Assembly (NCBI GenBank): GCA_964492485.1
Contig: CAZBKM010000005.1
Location: 62,001 to 126,000 of the forward strand
From: UBA5336 sp964492485
GTDB taxonomy: Bacteria > Pseudomonadota > Alphaproteobacteria > Caulobacterales > Hyphomonadaceae
DNA length: 64,000 bases
Direction: 5' to 3'
A program made the position numbers and the translations under genes. The notes beneath the pieces were generated by a model that did not search any database, was not told the origin of the DNA, and worked only from the letters and a program-made list of their open reading frames with translations. Each line of letters begins with the position of its first letter. Within the stretch, counting starts at the first letter, position 1. Shown here piece after piece: positions 35,223-44,731 of the stretch.

Positions 35223-35254
35223 GCGGCGGCGCCTTTCTCAAAGGGCGCCGCCGC
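35223..35254 (+). terminator. G+C-rich hairpin before trmD
   Basis: GCGGCGGCGCC (35223-35233) pairs with GGCGCCGCCGC (35244-35254). TTGCATTT follows, a weak T-tract. It is a possible terminator of the DUF1150 transcript or a leader hairpin of trmD-rplS. Confidence 0.55.
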
Positions 35255-35318
35255 TTGCATTTGACGGCAAGGCACGCCTAGAGACGCCATGTTGCCAGCC
35301 TGCCGCGAAAGTCCGTCC

Positions 35319-36044
35319 ATGTTCGCCGCAACCTGCCTGACCCTGTTTCCGGATGCGTTTCCGGGCGTTCTTGGCGTGTCGGTCCTGGAGCGCGCCCGCG
35401 AAGGCGGCCTCTGGTCGCTGGAAACGCTGGACATCCGGGATTTTTCGAATCATAAGCACCGATCCGTCGACGACACGCCCGCTGGGGGTGGCGCAGGTAT
35501 GGTGTTGCGCCCTGATGTGGCGGCGGCGGCGGTGGATGCGGTTCCCCTGAACGGGCGGCCGCTGCTATATCCGAGCCCTCGGGGCGCTCCGCTGACCCAG
35601 TGCCGCGTCAGAGACCTGTCGCAGGGACCTGGCGTCGTCGTGTTTTGCGGACGGTTCGAGGGGTTGGACCAGCGTGCGATCGACGCGCGCGGCATGGAAG
35701 AGTTTTCGCTGGGCGACTTTGTGCTCGCCGGCGGCGAAGTGGCGGCACAGGCGCTGATCGAGGCGTGCGTGCGCCTGCTTCCAGGGGTCGCGGGCAATCG
35801 CGCATCGCTGGAGGAGGAGAGTTTCGAGGGCGGATTGCTCGAATACCCTCAGTACACGCGCCCGCGTGTCTGGGAGGGCCGGGAAATCCCGCCCGCTCTG
35901 CTGTCAGGCGATCATGCACGCATCGCCGCCTGGCGGCGGGCGCAACAGGAAGAGATCACACGGGCAAGGCGGCCAGACCTCTGGCGGTCCCATGCCCAGG
36001 ACAGGAACCAGCGAGCGTCGGAGACGGACGATGAACGTGATTGA
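35319..36044 (+). CDS. trmD: tRNA (guanine-37-N1) methyltransferase TrmD
   Basis: A 241-aa SAM-dependent SPOUT methyltransferase that makes m1G37 and prevents frameshifting. Knot motifs are visible: [13 protein letters not shown] at the start, [48 protein letters not shown] and [10 protein letters not shown] chose the ATG at 35319 as close to the family start; an in-frame start at 35289 is possible. It overlaps rplS by 14 nt. The usual upstream partners rpsP and rimM are absent. Confidence 0.95.
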   Translation: MFAATCLTLFPDAFPGVLGVSVLERAREGGLWSLETLDIRDFSNHKHRSVDDTPAGGGAGMVLRPDVAAAAVDAVPLNGRPLLYPSPRGAPLTQCRVRDLSQGPGVVVFCGRFEGLDQRAIDARGMEEFSLGDFVLAGGEVAAQALIEACVRLLPGVAGNRASLEEESFEGGLLEYPQYTRPRVWEGREIPPALLSGDHARIAAWRRAQQEEITRARRPDLWRSHAQDRNQRASETDDERD

Positions 36045-36582
36045 GCAAATCGAGGCCGAGGAAATGGCCCGCCTCACCCAGGACCGCCCCATTCCGGATT
36101 TCTCGCCGGGCGACACGCTGTCGGTGAATGTCCGCATCCGGGAGGGCGACCGCGAGCGGGTCCAGCGTTTCGAGGGTGTCTGCATCGCCCGGGCGGGTGC
36201 CGGCCTGCACGAGAATTTCACCGTCCGGAAGATCTCCTTCGGCGAGGGGGTCGAGCGGGTCTTCCCGGTCTATTCGCCTTTGATCGAGTCGATCGAGGTC
36301 AAGCGCAAGGGCTATGTCCGCCGGGCCAAGCTCTATTACCTGCGCAACCGTCGCGGCAAATCCGCCCGGATTTCCGAGCGCACGACCGGTCACGGCATGG
36401 AGACCCAGGAAACCACCGTCTCCAAGACCGAGAAGAAGCGCCAACGCATGGCGGACCGGGCAACGCGGCGCGAAGAGGCGGCAAAAGCGCGCGAGGATGC
36501 GGATCGCGCCAGAGCGGCCGAGGCCGAGGCGGCAGCCGCCGAGGCAGAGGCCGCGTCCGGGGACACCTCCGACGAGGCCTAG
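36031..36582 (+). CDS. rplS: 50S ribosomal protein L19 with long C-terminal extension
   Basis: A 183-aa protein. Residues about 1-120 are L19 ([59 protein letters not shown] in parts), which lies at the 30S-50S interface. A further 60 residues form a charged, Ala/Glu/Arg-rich helical tail ending in Asp/Glu. L19 is usually 115-130 aa. It is translationally coupled to trmD. Confidence 0.95.
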   Translation: MNVIEQIEAEEMARLTQDRPIPDFSPGDTLSVNVRIREGDRERVQRFEGVCIARAGAGLHENFTVRKISFGEGVERVFPVYSPLIESIEVKRKGYVRRAKLYYLRNRRGKSARISERTTGHGMETQETTVSKTEKKRQRMADRATRREEAAKAREDADRARAAEAEAAAAEAEAASGDTSDEA

Positions 36583-36597
36583 GATCGGGCCGGGCCT

Positions 36598-37074
36598 GTG
36601 GTCCAGCGTCGCCGCCACCCGTATTGGTTGCGTCGGGCCGGAACGCTGGTGGCCACGCTGATGCTTTCGTCCTGCGGAGAGCTGGACACGCCGGCGGGAT
36701 CGCACCCTGCGCCCTGCCGTCCGGCCGGCACGGCGCCGGCCACTCTGCGTATCGCGGAGTTGGATGTTCCCGCTGAGCGCCTCGAGGTGGAGATTCGCCC
36801 TGGCGCCGCCGGGGAGGGTTACGCGGTCCATATCCAGCTCGATGTCGAGGCGGCGGCCCAACTGGCGCAGATGACGCGCTACGCCGTGGGCAAGACCCTT
36901 CCGGTTCGCGTGGGCGACGAGGTCCTCATGGAGCCCGTGGTCCAGGCGCCGATTCTCGACGGTGACCTGCTGCTTGCGGGTCACTTCACCCGAAGCCGGG
37001 CCGAGGCCATAGCCCAAGCCCTGGCGCCACCGTGCAAGGTGGAGGCACAGACCCCTTCCGGACCACGCCGATGA
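36598..37074 (+). CDS. SecDF P1-head-domain lipoprotein
   Basis: A 158-aa exported protein. A basic start and hydrophobic helix end in a lipobox LSSC (Cys near residue 26). The C-terminal half ([57 protein letters not shown] in parts) resembles the P1 head subdomain of SecD, which binds emerging substrates. The start is GTG, 15 nt after rplS. A role in export or envelope quality control is inference from the domain only. Confidence 0.6.
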   Translation: MVQRRRHPYWLRRAGTLVATLMLSSCGELDTPAGSHPAPCRPAGTAPATLRIAELDVPAERLEVEIRPGAAGEGYAVHIQLDVEAAAQLAQMTRYAVGKTLPVRVGDEVLMEPVVQAPILDGDLLLAGHFTRSRAEAIAQALAPPCKVEAQTPSGPRR

Positions 37075-37111
37075 CTCGCATTTCAACCTGGATTCGGGCA
37101 TAGACGCTGGG

Positions 37112-38494
37112 ATGACGACACAGCATGGCGACGCGGCGCGAAAGCGCCTCTTCATCAAGACGTATGGCTGCCAGATGAACGTGTACGATTCCGAACGTAT
37201 GCGCGACGTGCTGCGGCCACTCGGCTACGAGCCGACCGAGACACCCGAGGGCGCCGACCTGGTCGTGCTGAACACCTGCCACATCCGGGAGAAGGCTACC
37301 GAGAAGGTCTATTCCGAGCTTGGGCAGATGCGGAAGCTGAAGGCCGCGAGCGGGGGGCGCATGACCATTGCGGTGGCCGGCTGCGTTGCCCAGGCAGAAG
37401 GCGAAGAAATCATGCGCCGCCAGCCGGCGGTCGATCTGGTGCTTGGTCCGCAGGCCTATCACAAGCTGCCGGAGATGATCGCCCGGACCGCGCGGGCGAC
37501 GGGCGAGCGGCTCGAGACCGAGTTCGAGACGCTGGAGAAGTTCGACGCGCTGCCGAAAACCCGAAGCGCGGAGGGACCCAGCGCGTTCCTCTCGATCCAG
37601 GAGGGCTGCGACAAGTTCTGCACGTTCTGCGTCGTGCCCTATACGCGTGGCGCGGAGGTCTCCCGCGCTGTGGACGACATCGTCGCCGAGGCGCGTGGAC
37701 TTGCCGCGCAGGGCGTGCGCGAGCTCACCCTCCTTGGGCAGAACGTCAACGCCTTCCACGGCGCCGCGCCCGTCCTCGATCCGACAGCCGGCAGCGAATG
37801 GGGGTTGGGCCGGCTGGCGCGCCATCTGAGCCGGATCGGTGGCCTCGACCGGATCCGCTACACCACCAGTCATCCGCGCGACATGGCTGACGACCTGATC
37901 GCGGCCCATGGCGATACGCCGGCCCTGATGCCCTACCTGCACCTGCCGGTTCAGTCGGGCGCCGATCCGATCCTCAAGGCGATGAATCGCGGCCACGACG
38001 CCGCGCGATACCTCGACATCGTCCACCGCGTTCGGGCGGCCCGGCCGGATATCGCGCTCGCCTCGGACTTCATTGTCGGCTTTCCAGGCGAACGCGAGGT
38101 GGATTTCCAGGCCACGCTCGATCTCGTGCGCGAGGTCGGCTATGCGGGCGCCTATTCGTTCAAATACTCGCCGCGGCCGGGTACGCCGGCCGCCGAGATG
38201 TTCGGCCAGGTCCCGGACGAGGTTGCAGACGACCGGCTCCAGCGGCTCCAGGCGCTCTTGCGGGAACAGCAGCAGGCCTTCAACGCCTCCAAGATCGGCC
38301 AGCGTCTTCCAGTGCTCGTCAGCGGGACGGGCCGCCAGCCCGGCCAGCTCCATGGCCGCTCTCCGTATCTTCAGGCGGTCCATTTCGACGGCGAGGCCGA
38401 ACTGATCGGCCAGATCGTCGAGGTCGACATCATTGCCGCCTCGCTCAACTCGCTCACCGGGGTGCTGCCCCAGGCCAGAGAGGCCGCCGCTTGA
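37112..38494 (+). CDS. miaB: tRNA-2-methylthio-N6-dimethylallyladenosine synthase MiaB
   Basis: A 460-aa radical-SAM methylthiotransferase that modifies A37 of tRNAs. The N-terminal UPF0004 domain has [15 protein letters not shown] and NTCHIREKA; the radical-SAM cluster is Cys166-x3-Cys170-x2-Cys173 ([17 protein letters not shown]); a TRAM-like domain ends the protein. It overlaps phoH by 4 nt, as in most alphaproteobacteria. Confidence 0.97.
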   Translation: MTTQHGDAARKRLFIKTYGCQMNVYDSERMRDVLRPLGYEPTETPEGADLVVLNTCHIREKATEKVYSELGQMRKLKAASGGRMTIAVAGCVAQAEGEEIMRRQPAVDLVLGPQAYHKLPEMIARTARATGERLETEFETLEKFDALPKTRSAEGPSAFLSIQEGCDKFCTFCVVPYTRGAEVSRAVDDIVAEARGLAAQGVRELTLLGQNVNAFHGAAPVLDPTAGSEWGLGRLARHLSRIGGLDRIRYTTSHPRDMADDLIAAHGDTPALMPYLHLPVQSGADPILKAMNRGHDAARYLDIVHRVRAARPDIALASDFIVGFPGEREVDFQATLDLVREVGYAGAYSFKYSPRPGTPAAEMFGQVPDEVADDRLQRLQALLREQQQAFNASKIGQRLPVLVSGTGRQPGQLHGRSPYLQAVHFDGEAELIGQIVEVDIIAASLNSLTGVLPQAREAAA

Positions 38495-39474
38495 GCGTGA
38501 AGCCTCGACCGTCCCGTTCGCCGGGTGCGCCCGTGAGCCGTCTTTATGATGTGAGATCGCCCGAGCGACTGCGCGACCTTTGCGGTCCCCACCACCGGCA
38601 CCTGCAGGTGCTCGAGCAACGCCTGGAGCCCTATGGCCTTCGCGCGGAAAGTCAGGGCGGCGGAATTCTGCTGTTTGGCCAGGCCGAGGGCGTCGCGCTG
38701 GCCGAGGCGGCGCTTGCGGAGTTCGAGCGACGCCTCCGGGCCGGGGGTGAACCGGCGGAACTGGAGCTCGACGGTGCGATCGAGGCGGCACGGGCCGGCA
38801 CCGGGGGGTTCGGCTCCCTGCAGGTGCTGCGCCGGCAGATCGCGCCGCAATCGGCGGGCCAGTCGACCTACCTTTCGGCCCTGCTCGATCCCGCCAACGG
38901 GCTGGTGTTCGGGAGTGGGCCGGCGGGTACGGGCAAGACCTACCTCGCCGTCGCCGTGGGTGTGGCGGAACTCGTCAGCGGGGCCCGCCAGCGTCTGATC
39001 GTGACGCGGCCCGCCGTGGAGGCCGGAGAAAAGCTCGGCTATCTGCCCGGCACGCTGGAGGAAAAGGTCGACCCCTACATGATGCCGATCTGGGATGCGC
39101 TGCGCGAACTGCTTGGCCAGGAACAGATGGAGCGCCGCCTCCAGAAGGGCGAAATCGAGGTTGCGCCACTTGCCTTCATGCGGGGACGCACGCTGAAGAA
39201 GGCGTTCGTCATCGTGGATGAGGCGCAGAACACGACCATGTCCCAGATGAAGATGGTTCTGACACGAATGGGCCGCGACAGTCGCATGGTGGTGACCGGC
39301 GATCCCGGTCAGGTGGATCTGCCGAAAGGTCAGGGCTCCGGCCTGATCCATGCGCTGGACATCCTGCGCGACATTCCCGGAATCGCCCAGGTGGCGCTGT
39401 CGCCGCGCGATGTGGTGCGCCATGAGCTGGTGAGCCGTATCATCGATGCCTACGACCGGGCCGGCACGGCATGA
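38491..39474 (+). CDS. ybeZ: PhoH-like (YbeZ) ATPase
   Basis: A 327-aa protein with Walker [11 protein letters not shown] (residues 141-150), [25 protein letters not shown] (in parts), and Walker [13 protein letters not shown]. YbeZ acts with YbeY in RNA/ribosome quality control. The start is TTG overlapping the miaB stop; a GTG two codons later is possible. It overlaps ybeY by 4 nt. Confidence 0.94.
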   Translation: MSVKPRPSRSPGAPVSRLYDVRSPERLRDLCGPHHRHLQVLEQRLEPYGLRAESQGGGILLFGQAEGVALAEAALAEFERRLRAGGEPAELELDGAIEAARAGTGGFGSLQVLRRQIAPQSAGQSTYLSALLDPANGLVFGSGPAGTGKTYLAVAVGVAELVSGARQRLIVTRPAVEAGEKLGYLPGTLEEKVDPYMMPIWDALRELLGQEQMERRLQKGEIEVAPLAFMRGRTLKKAFVIVDEAQNTTMSQMKMVLTRMGRDSRMVVTGDPGQVDLPKGQGSGLIHALDILRDIPGIAQVALSPRDVVRHELVSRIIDAYDRAGTA

Positions 39475-39974
39475 GCGGGCCTGTCGAGCTGGATCTGAGG
39501 GTCGATTCGACCGATTGGGGCGCACCGGGTCCCTGGGAGGCGCTTTGCCAGGCGGCGCTGGAGGCGGTGCAGGGTGTCGCTCCGCCACCGCGTCCGGGTC
39601 AGGTGAGCGTCCTGCTCACAGGCGATGACGCCATGCGCGAGCTCAATGCCCGGTGGCGTGGACAGGACAAGGCGACCGATGTGCTGAGCTTTCCCGCGGC
39701 GACGGAAGACCACGGGTTTCTCCACGGGTTTTTCCACGGGTTCCTGGGCGACCTGGCATTGGGGCACGGTGTGTGCGCAGCCGACGCCGCCGCGATGGGT
39801 AAGCCGTTGACGGAGCGGGTCACCCATCTGATCATCCACGGATACCTTCACCTGATCGGACACGATCATGAGCAACCGGCCATGGCGGCCGAAATGGAAG
39901 CGCTGGAGGTCGAGGCGATGGCCCGCCTCGGGCTTGGCGATCCCTATCGTGTGACACTAGACGAAGAGCGATGA
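39471..39974 (+). CDS. ybeY: Endoribonuclease YbeY
   Basis: A 167-aa single-strand RNase for 16S rRNA 3' processing and ribosome quality control. The zinc motif HGYLHLIGHDHE gives His123, His127 and His133. MRELNARWRGQDKATDVLSFP is the other conserved block. Between it and LGDLALG the protein carries an extra HGFLHGFFHGF made by a codon-aligned 12-bp triplication. It overlaps corC by 4 nt. Confidence 0.95.
   Translation: MSGPVELDLRVDSTDWGAPGPWEALCQAALEAVQGVAPPPRPGQVSVLLTGDDAMRELNARWRGQDKATDVLSFPAATEDHGFLHGFFHGFLGDLALGHGVCAADAAAMGKPLTERVTHLIIHGYLHLIGHDHEQPAMAAEMEALEVEAMARLGLGDPYRVTLDEER
39711..39746 (+). repeat. Three tandem 12-bp units inside ybeY
   Basis: CACGGGTTTCTC, CACGGGTTTTTC and CACGGGTTCCTG follow one another in frame, each encoding His-Gly-Phe-Leu/Phe. 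Confidence 0.95.
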
Positions 39975-40843
39975 CCGACACCCCAGACCGCGACGACGGA
40001 GAACCCCGATCGTCTCCCTTTGGCCGCCTGTTCGGGTTCGGACGCAAGACCGAAGACCTTGACGAGACCAGATCGGCCGGCGCCGGCGTCAACGGCACAA
40101 CCGCCAGCCATGACATGCGACTTCGCGTGGCGGAGTTCGAGGCTGCGACCGTCGCAGACGTTATGATCCCGCGTGCCGACATTCTGTCGGTTGAGGTGGG
40201 CACGACCTTTACCGAATTGATCCGGATCTTTGCGGAGGAGGCCCATTCGCGGATGCCGGTCTATCGCGAAACGCTGGATGACCCCCTCGGATTCGTTCAC
40301 ATCAAGGACGTGATGGCCGAAGTTGCGGGTGGCGAGACGGCTCCGGACGCCCGGCCGCTGGAACGGCTTCTGCGCCGTATGCTCTATGTTCCGGCGTCGA
40401 TGCCGCTTACGGACCTGCTCGTTCGGATGCAGGGTACCCGGATCCATCTGGCGCTGGTGGTGGACGAGTATGGCGGGACCGACGGCCTGGTGTCGCTGGA
40501 GGATCTGGTCGAGGAGATTGTGGGCGACATCGAAGACGAGCATGACGAGGACGCGCCCGCCCTTGTCCGCCGTGGGCGCACCGTCTGGGAGGCCGACGCG
40601 CGCATGGAGATCGAGGACTTTGCCGAGGAGACCGGGCTCGACCTGGCGCTCAGCGATTACGAGGACGAGATAGATACGCTGGGCGGGGTGGCCTTTGCGC
40701 TTGCCGGGCGTGTTCCGGTCCGCGGCGAGGTCCTGCGCCATCCGGCCGGCCTGGACATCGAGATCATGGAGGCCGACCAGCGCCGCATCCGCCGCCTGCG
40801 GCTGCGTCTCTCGGCCCCACCGGCTCTGGAGGGCCCCGCCTGA
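39971..40843 (+). CDS. CBS-domain CorC/TlyC-type protein
   Basis: A 290-aa cytoplasmic protein with two CBS domains (VADVMIPRADILSVEVG, RRMLYVPASMPLTDLLVRMQ) and a C-terminal CorC_HlyC domain (LVVDEYGGTDGLVSLEDLVEEIVGDIEDEHDE in parts). It is linked to magnesium/cobalt efflux or membrane-damage response in other bacteria. Overlaps ybeY and lnt, each by a stop/start. Confidence 0.93.
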   Translation: MTDTPDRDDGEPRSSPFGRLFGFGRKTEDLDETRSAGAGVNGTTASHDMRLRVAEFEAATVADVMIPRADILSVEVGTTFTELIRIFAEEAHSRMPVYRETLDDPLGFVHIKDVMAEVAGGETAPDARPLERLLRRMLYVPASMPLTDLLVRMQGTRIHLALVVDEYGGTDGLVSLEDLVEEIVGDIEDEHDEDAPALVRRGRTVWEADARMEIEDFAEETGLDLALSDYEDEIDTLGGVAFALAGRVPVRGEVLRHPAGLDIEIMEADQRRIRRLRLRLSAPPALEGPA

Positions 40844-42495
40844 TGCAGGGCAGCCTTGCCCGCAGCCATGGCGCCACCGCCCTGGGGCCGGTGCATGAAG
40901 GGCTCGCCCGGCTGACCGGCCTGCGGGCCGCCGGCATGGCGGCGCTGTTGGGGGCGTTCTCGGCCCTGGCCTTTGCGCCATTTCACCTTACGGCGGCCCT
41001 CGCGGTCAGCCTGACGGGCCTCGTCTGGATGATCGACGGTGCCCGTGGTGCCCGCCGATGGGGCCGCAGCGTCTTCGCCCGTGGCTGGGCTTTTGGCTTC
41101 GGCTTCTTCCTCGTCAGTCTCTACTGGACCGCGGCGCCCTTCCTGGTGGAGCCCGAGCGCACGGCGCTGCTGATCTGGATGCCGCTGATCCTGCTTCCAG
41201 GGGGCATGGCGCTGATCTGGGGTGCCGCCATGGCCATGGCGGGTGCCTTCTGGTCCGCCTCGCCGTCGCGGGTGTTCATCTTTACGGTGTTCTTCGCCCT
41301 GGGTGAGATGTGTCGCGGGCACCTGTTCGGCGGATTTCCGTGGAACCTGCCCGGGACGAGCTGGGTCCCCGGCGGCCCCATGTCGCAGGCGGCGTCGCTG
41401 GGCGGCGTGTACTGGCTGACCCTGATCACCGTTTTCGTATGTGCCGCACCGGCCGCCTTGGTCGATACGCGGGACACCCGCGGCCTTGCCGGCCGGATCC
41501 TGCCGCTGCTCCTGGCCGTCCTGGCGGCTGCAGGGCTATGGAGCTGGGGGGCACAACGCCTCGTGCAGCCGACCGAGCTGACGGCCCGCGAGCTGGTCCT
41601 CATCGATGCCGGCGTGCCGCAGAACCAGAAGTTCAAGGTCCCGAAGGACCAGATCCTGCGCCGATACGCCGAACTTCTGGTGAGCACGGAGACCGGGGCC
41701 GATGATATCGTGATCTGGCCGGAGGGGGCCCTGCCCGTAACGATGCTTCAGGACGACCAGTCCATGGATGTGATCTCGGCCTATCTCGGCAGGCGGACGC
41801 TGATTGCAGGCACGGCGCGCTACGTGTCCGCGGGTCTCGACCGGCGCGTGTACTATAACAGCCTGGCGGTTCTGAATCGGGACAGCAACAGGTCGGGCGC
41901 GCTCGGCCTCTACGACAAGCACCGGCTGGTGCCGATGGGCGAGCTTCCGCTTTCGAGGATCCTGCCCTTTGGAGAGCAGATCTCGGCCATTCTGCCCGGT
42001 GCCCTGCAACGCCTTGCCACAAGCGGATTCGAGCCGGGCGAGGGGCCGGCCATCGTCTATGGCGAGCGCCTGCCGCCCTTCGTTGCGATGATCTGCTACG
42101 AGGCGCTCTATCCCGGGGTGCCGCGCAAGGCGCAGAGGCTGGCGGGTCACCGCGCCGACTGGCTGGTGACCATCTCGAACGATGCGTGGTTCGGCGAGGG
42201 GCTCGGCCCGGCGCAGCATTATGCCCAGAACCGCTATCGCAGCATCGAAACCGGACTGCCGATGGCGCGTGTCGCCAGCCGGGGTACGAGCGCCGTCGTC
42301 GATGGCCTTGGACGGGAACTGGCACGTGGCCGTCCGGTCGCGGGTGGCCCCGACGATTGGACGGCGAAGGTAGCCAAGTCGGCGCTGCCCGCACCGGTTG
42401 CGCTTCCCGTCTACCAAACCCGGGCGGGTGCCCTGTTCTTCTGGGTTACGCTCGCCGCAATGGTAGTACTGGCTTTTTTCGCGTGGCGCCGTTAA
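40843..42495 (+). CDS. lnt: Apolipoprotein N-acyltransferase Lnt
   Basis: A 550-aa inner-membrane enzyme that adds the third acyl chain to lipoproteins. About six N-terminal transmembrane helices precede a periplasmic nitrilase-like domain with the Glu-Lys-Cys triad: Glu in WPEGALPV, Lys in DKHRLVPMGELP, Cys in MICYEALYP, and ISNDAWFGEGLGPAQH. A final transmembrane helix ends the protein. The ATG follows the corC stop by overlap. Confidence 0.96.
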   Translation: MQGSLARSHGATALGPVHEGLARLTGLRAAGMAALLGAFSALAFAPFHLTAALAVSLTGLVWMIDGARGARRWGRSVFARGWAFGFGFFLVSLYWTAAPFLVEPERTALLIWMPLILLPGGMALIWGAAMAMAGAFWSASPSRVFIFTVFFALGEMCRGHLFGGFPWNLPGTSWVPGGPMSQAASLGGVYWLTLITVFVCAAPAALVDTRDTRGLAGRILPLLLAVLAAAGLWSWGAQRLVQPTELTARELVLIDAGVPQNQKFKVPKDQILRRYAELLVSTETGADDIVIWPEGALPVTMLQDDQSMDVISAYLGRRTLIAGTARYVSAGLDRRVYYNSLAVLNRDSNRSGALGLYDKHRLVPMGELPLSRILPFGEQISAILPGALQRLATSGFEPGEGPAIVYGERLPPFVAMICYEALYPGVPRKAQRLAGHRADWLVTISNDAWFGEGLGPAQHYAQNRYRSIETGLPMARVASRGTSAVVDGLGRELARGRPVAGGPDDWTAKVAKSALPAPVALPVYQTRAGALFFWVTLAAMVVLAFFAWRR

Positions 42496-42530
42496 GACTG
42501 GTGAAAACGCAAGTATAACCAGTGAGTCGC

Positions 42531-42965
42531 ATGATGTCAGACAGCAAACTGCCGAGCGAGATCGACCGGGTGGTGGGGCAACGAATCCGTTGGCGGCGCC
42601 GCGAGCTCAAGCTTACCCAGGAAAAACTTGGTGATCTCCTCGATCTTACCTTCCAGCAGGTCCAAAAATACGAGAAGGGCGTGAATCGCATCTCCGCCGG
42701 GCGCCTGTACGAACTGGCCTCCGTGCTGAGTGTTCCGGTCACCTATTTCTATGAGGGGGCCGAAGAGTATCTGGCGATGGAAAAGGGTCACTTTGCCGAG
42801 GCCGACGAGAATGCCTCGGCACCGGTCATGGACACCGATACGCTGGATCTCATCGCGGCCTTCCAGAAGATCGACGACCCCGCCTTGCGCAAGTCGATCC
42901 TGCAGACGGTTCGCGCGGCGGCGACCGCCCTCAACGGGTCCGGAGCGGACCTGGCGCGTAACTGA
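42531..42965 (+). CDS. XRE-family transcriptional regulator
   Basis: A 144-aa DNA-binding protein. The helix-turn-helix is at about residues 13-70: GQRIRWRRRELKLTQEKLGDLL, FQQVQKYEKGVNRISAGRLYELASVL in parts. The C-terminal part (DTLDLIAAFQKIDDPALRKSILQTVRA) matches the alphaproteobacterial family usually encoded between lnt and metK. The start could be the GTG at 42522 or the ATG at 42531 or 42534; I see no decisive ribosome site. Confidence 0.9.
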   Translation: MMSDSKLPSEIDRVVGQRIRWRRRELKLTQEKLGDLLDLTFQQVQKYEKGVNRISAGRLYELASVLSVPVTYFYEGAEEYLAMEKGHFAEADENASAPVMDTDTLDLIAAFQKIDDPALRKSILQTVRAAATALNGSGADLARN

Positions 42966-43098
42966 ACCGTTGCGGTCTTGACGCGCGTCCGGATGGCGAA
43001 GCGATGGCGAGGCCGTCGCCGATCCTCCCAGGCGAGCACGGACTTGACCTTCGCGGCGTGGCGCGCGAAGTCGCCGGGCGCGCGCGACGGAGAGCCGA

Positions 43099-43788
43099 TT
43101 GTCCGCCACACATCCGGATCGCTTGCGAAGTTTCGGTCGCACGGGGGGCCGCCCCCTCTCGTCGCGCCGTCAGACACTCATGCAGACCCTTCTGCCGCGC
43201 CGTGCGGTGCCGGAAACGGCGGCCGCCGGCCTCGACCCGGCCGTCCTGTTCGACGGAGTAGGGGAGGTCTGGCTGGAGATCGGATTTGGCGGCGGGGAGC
43301 ATCTGCTGGGTCAGGCCGAGGCCCACAAGCGAGTCGGGCTGATCGGCTGCGAACCCTTCGATGACGGCATGGCGAAGGCGCTGGCGGGGATCGAGGACCG
43401 TGGTCTCGGCAATGTCCGCCTGCACCACGGCGACGCCCGAGCCGTGCTTGACCGGCTGGCCGATGAGACGCTTTCCCGGGTCTACCTGCTGTTTCCCGAT
43501 CCCTGGCCAAAGCGGCGCCACTGGAAGCGGCGCATCGTGCAGCCCGCCTTCACCGCAGCACTCGCCCGCGTTCTGCAGCCGGGTGGCGAAGTGCGGTTTG
43601 CGACCGATGTGGCGAGTTATGCCGACGAGGCGCTGCTCGTCTTCCGCCGCACGCCGGGACTGAATTGGCGCGCGCAACGTGCGACCGACTGGCGCACACC
43701 GCCTGCCGACCATGTGACAACACGTTACGAGGCGAAGCGGCTCGGGGATTGTGCCCCGGTCTTCTACACATTCGTGAAGTCCGCGTGA
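43099..43788 (+). CDS. trmB: tRNA (guanine-46-N7) methyltransferase TrmB
   Basis: A 229-aa SAM-dependent methyltransferase. SFGRTGGRPLSSRRQTLMQTLLPR at the start matches the family N-terminus (in parts), then LEIGFGGGEHLLGQ (SAM site), YLLFPDPWPKRRHWKRRIVQP and a C-terminal TRYEAKRLGDCAPVFYTF. The TTG at 43099 is chosen because the family similarity begins beyond the next ATG and a GGAGAG site lies upstream. metK, usually its upstream neighbour, is absent: only 133 bp separate it from the XRE gene. Confidence 0.95.
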   Translation: MSATHPDRLRSFGRTGGRPLSSRRQTLMQTLLPRRAVPETAAAGLDPAVLFDGVGEVWLEIGFGGGEHLLGQAEAHKRVGLIGCEPFDDGMAKALAGIEDRGLGNVRLHHGDARAVLDRLADETLSRVYLLFPDPWPKRRHWKRRIVQPAFTAALARVLQPGGEVRFATDVASYADEALLVFRRTPGLNWRAQRATDWRTPPADHVTTRYEAKRLGDCAPVFYTFVKSA

Positions 43789-43870
43789 TTGCCGCACCGA
43801 CTTGGAAACATCGCCGCGCGAACCATCCTCCTGTCAGTATTTCACAAGACGATGGAACGCTTCCGGACCG

Positions 43871-44221
43871 ATGAGACAAGACCGTACCGTCGATCAATTC
43901 CACGCTTTGGGCAATGAGACGCGCCTTCAGGTTTTCGGCAAGCTCATGAAGGTCGCGCCCGACGGCCTGGCAGCGGGGGAGATCGCCCGTGACCTGGACA
44001 TCGCGCCGAACACGCTGTCTGGCCATCTGGCCGTGTTGACCCGGGCAGGGCTTGCCTCCTACCGCCGCCAGGGGCGCAGCCTGATCTACAGTGTCGAACT
44101 CGACACTGTATCGGCCTTCCTGGTCGACTTCGTGGAGACCTGGTGCAATGGCCATCGCGGGCTTGCCGAGCGTATCGTGCGCGATAACGGCCCGTCCGAT
44201 CCCGCACGGTCAAAGATCTGA
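43871..44221 (+). CDS. ArsR-family winged-helix regulator
   Basis: A 116-aa regulator with FHALGNETRLQVFGKLMKVAPDGLAAGEIARDLDIAPNTLSGHLAVLTRAGL (in parts), a standard ArsR helix-turn-helix, followed by the wing RRQGRSLIYSVEL. No Cys pair for metal in the recognition helix is seen; one Cys occurs near the end. I chose the ATG at 43871. No effector gene (transport, arsenate reductase) lies beside it, so the target is unknown. Confidence 0.9.
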   Translation: MRQDRTVDQFHALGNETRLQVFGKLMKVAPDGLAAGEIARDLDIAPNTLSGHLAVLTRAGLASYRRQGRSLIYSVELDTVSAFLVDFVETWCNGHRGLAERIVRDNGPSDPARSKI

Positions 44222-44421
44222 GCCGGCCGGCCACGACATGCTCTGCGGGTCGAGCTTGACTTTGCCCCGGTTCCATGTGCGTATGCGGCCATCGAATACG
44301 GTCGGTCTGAATGCCCGAGTTTCCGTCAGACCGACGGCCTGGACTTCCCCTCCCGTAGACGAGACCGCCGCGACCCTACGCATGGTGCTTCGGGCTCGGC
44401 AGACAGACGGGAGTGCCGCAT

Positions 44422-44631
44422 ATGGCTACCGGAAAAGTAAAGTGGTTCAACGACCAAAAGGGCTTCGGCTTCATCAAGCCGGACGCCGGTGGCACGGACG
44501 TGTTCGTGCACATTTCGGCGGTCGAGCGGTCGGGCCTTCGCACGCTGCAGGAAGACCAGACGGTCGAGTACGAGCTGCACACCGACGAACGCCGTGGCAA
44601 GACCTCGGCGGTGAACCTGAAGGTCAGCTAG
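44422..44631 (+). CDS. Cold-shock domain protein (CspA family)
   Basis: A 69-aa single-strand nucleic-acid chaperone. RNP1 is KWFNDQKGFGFI and RNP2 is DVFVHISAVERSG; length is standard. It has a roughly 200-nt space upstream, which may be a long 5' UTR as in other csp genes; I see no defined thermosensor. A hairpin begins at its stop codon. Confidence 0.96.
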   Translation: MATGKVKWFNDQKGFGFIKPDAGGTDVFVHISAVERSGLRTLQEDQTVEYELHTDERRGKTSAVNLKVS

Positions 44632-44731
44632 AGCAGGTTCCGAGCAATCGGAGACGATTGCGAACGGATACTTGCTCCTGGACTTGAAAATAAAGCGCCG
44701 GTCCGGAACGAATTGACGTGCCGGCGCTTTA
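44631..44731 (+). repeat. Interspersed structured repeat, family 2, copy A
   Basis: The stretch holds two hairpins. The first (44631-44677) closes with GAGCA/TGCTC and has an inner GCAATCG-GAGA-CGATTGC stem; the second is AAAGCGCCGG (44692-44701) with CCGGCGCTTT (44721-44730). Copy B near 60095-60189 shares GATTGCGAACGGATACTTGC-like (18 of 20) and TAAAGCG-CGGTCCGG blocks in the same order and direction. The element starts exactly at the csp stop codon. Confidence 0.7.

Noticed and set aside
36986..38791. 601-codon minus-strand frame
   Set aside because: Antisense shadow of miaB and phoH, which have clear catalytic motifs.
44222..44421. RNA thermosensor in the csp leader
   Set aside because: The 200-nt leader is long enough, but I cannot see a cold-box or a defined alternating structure.
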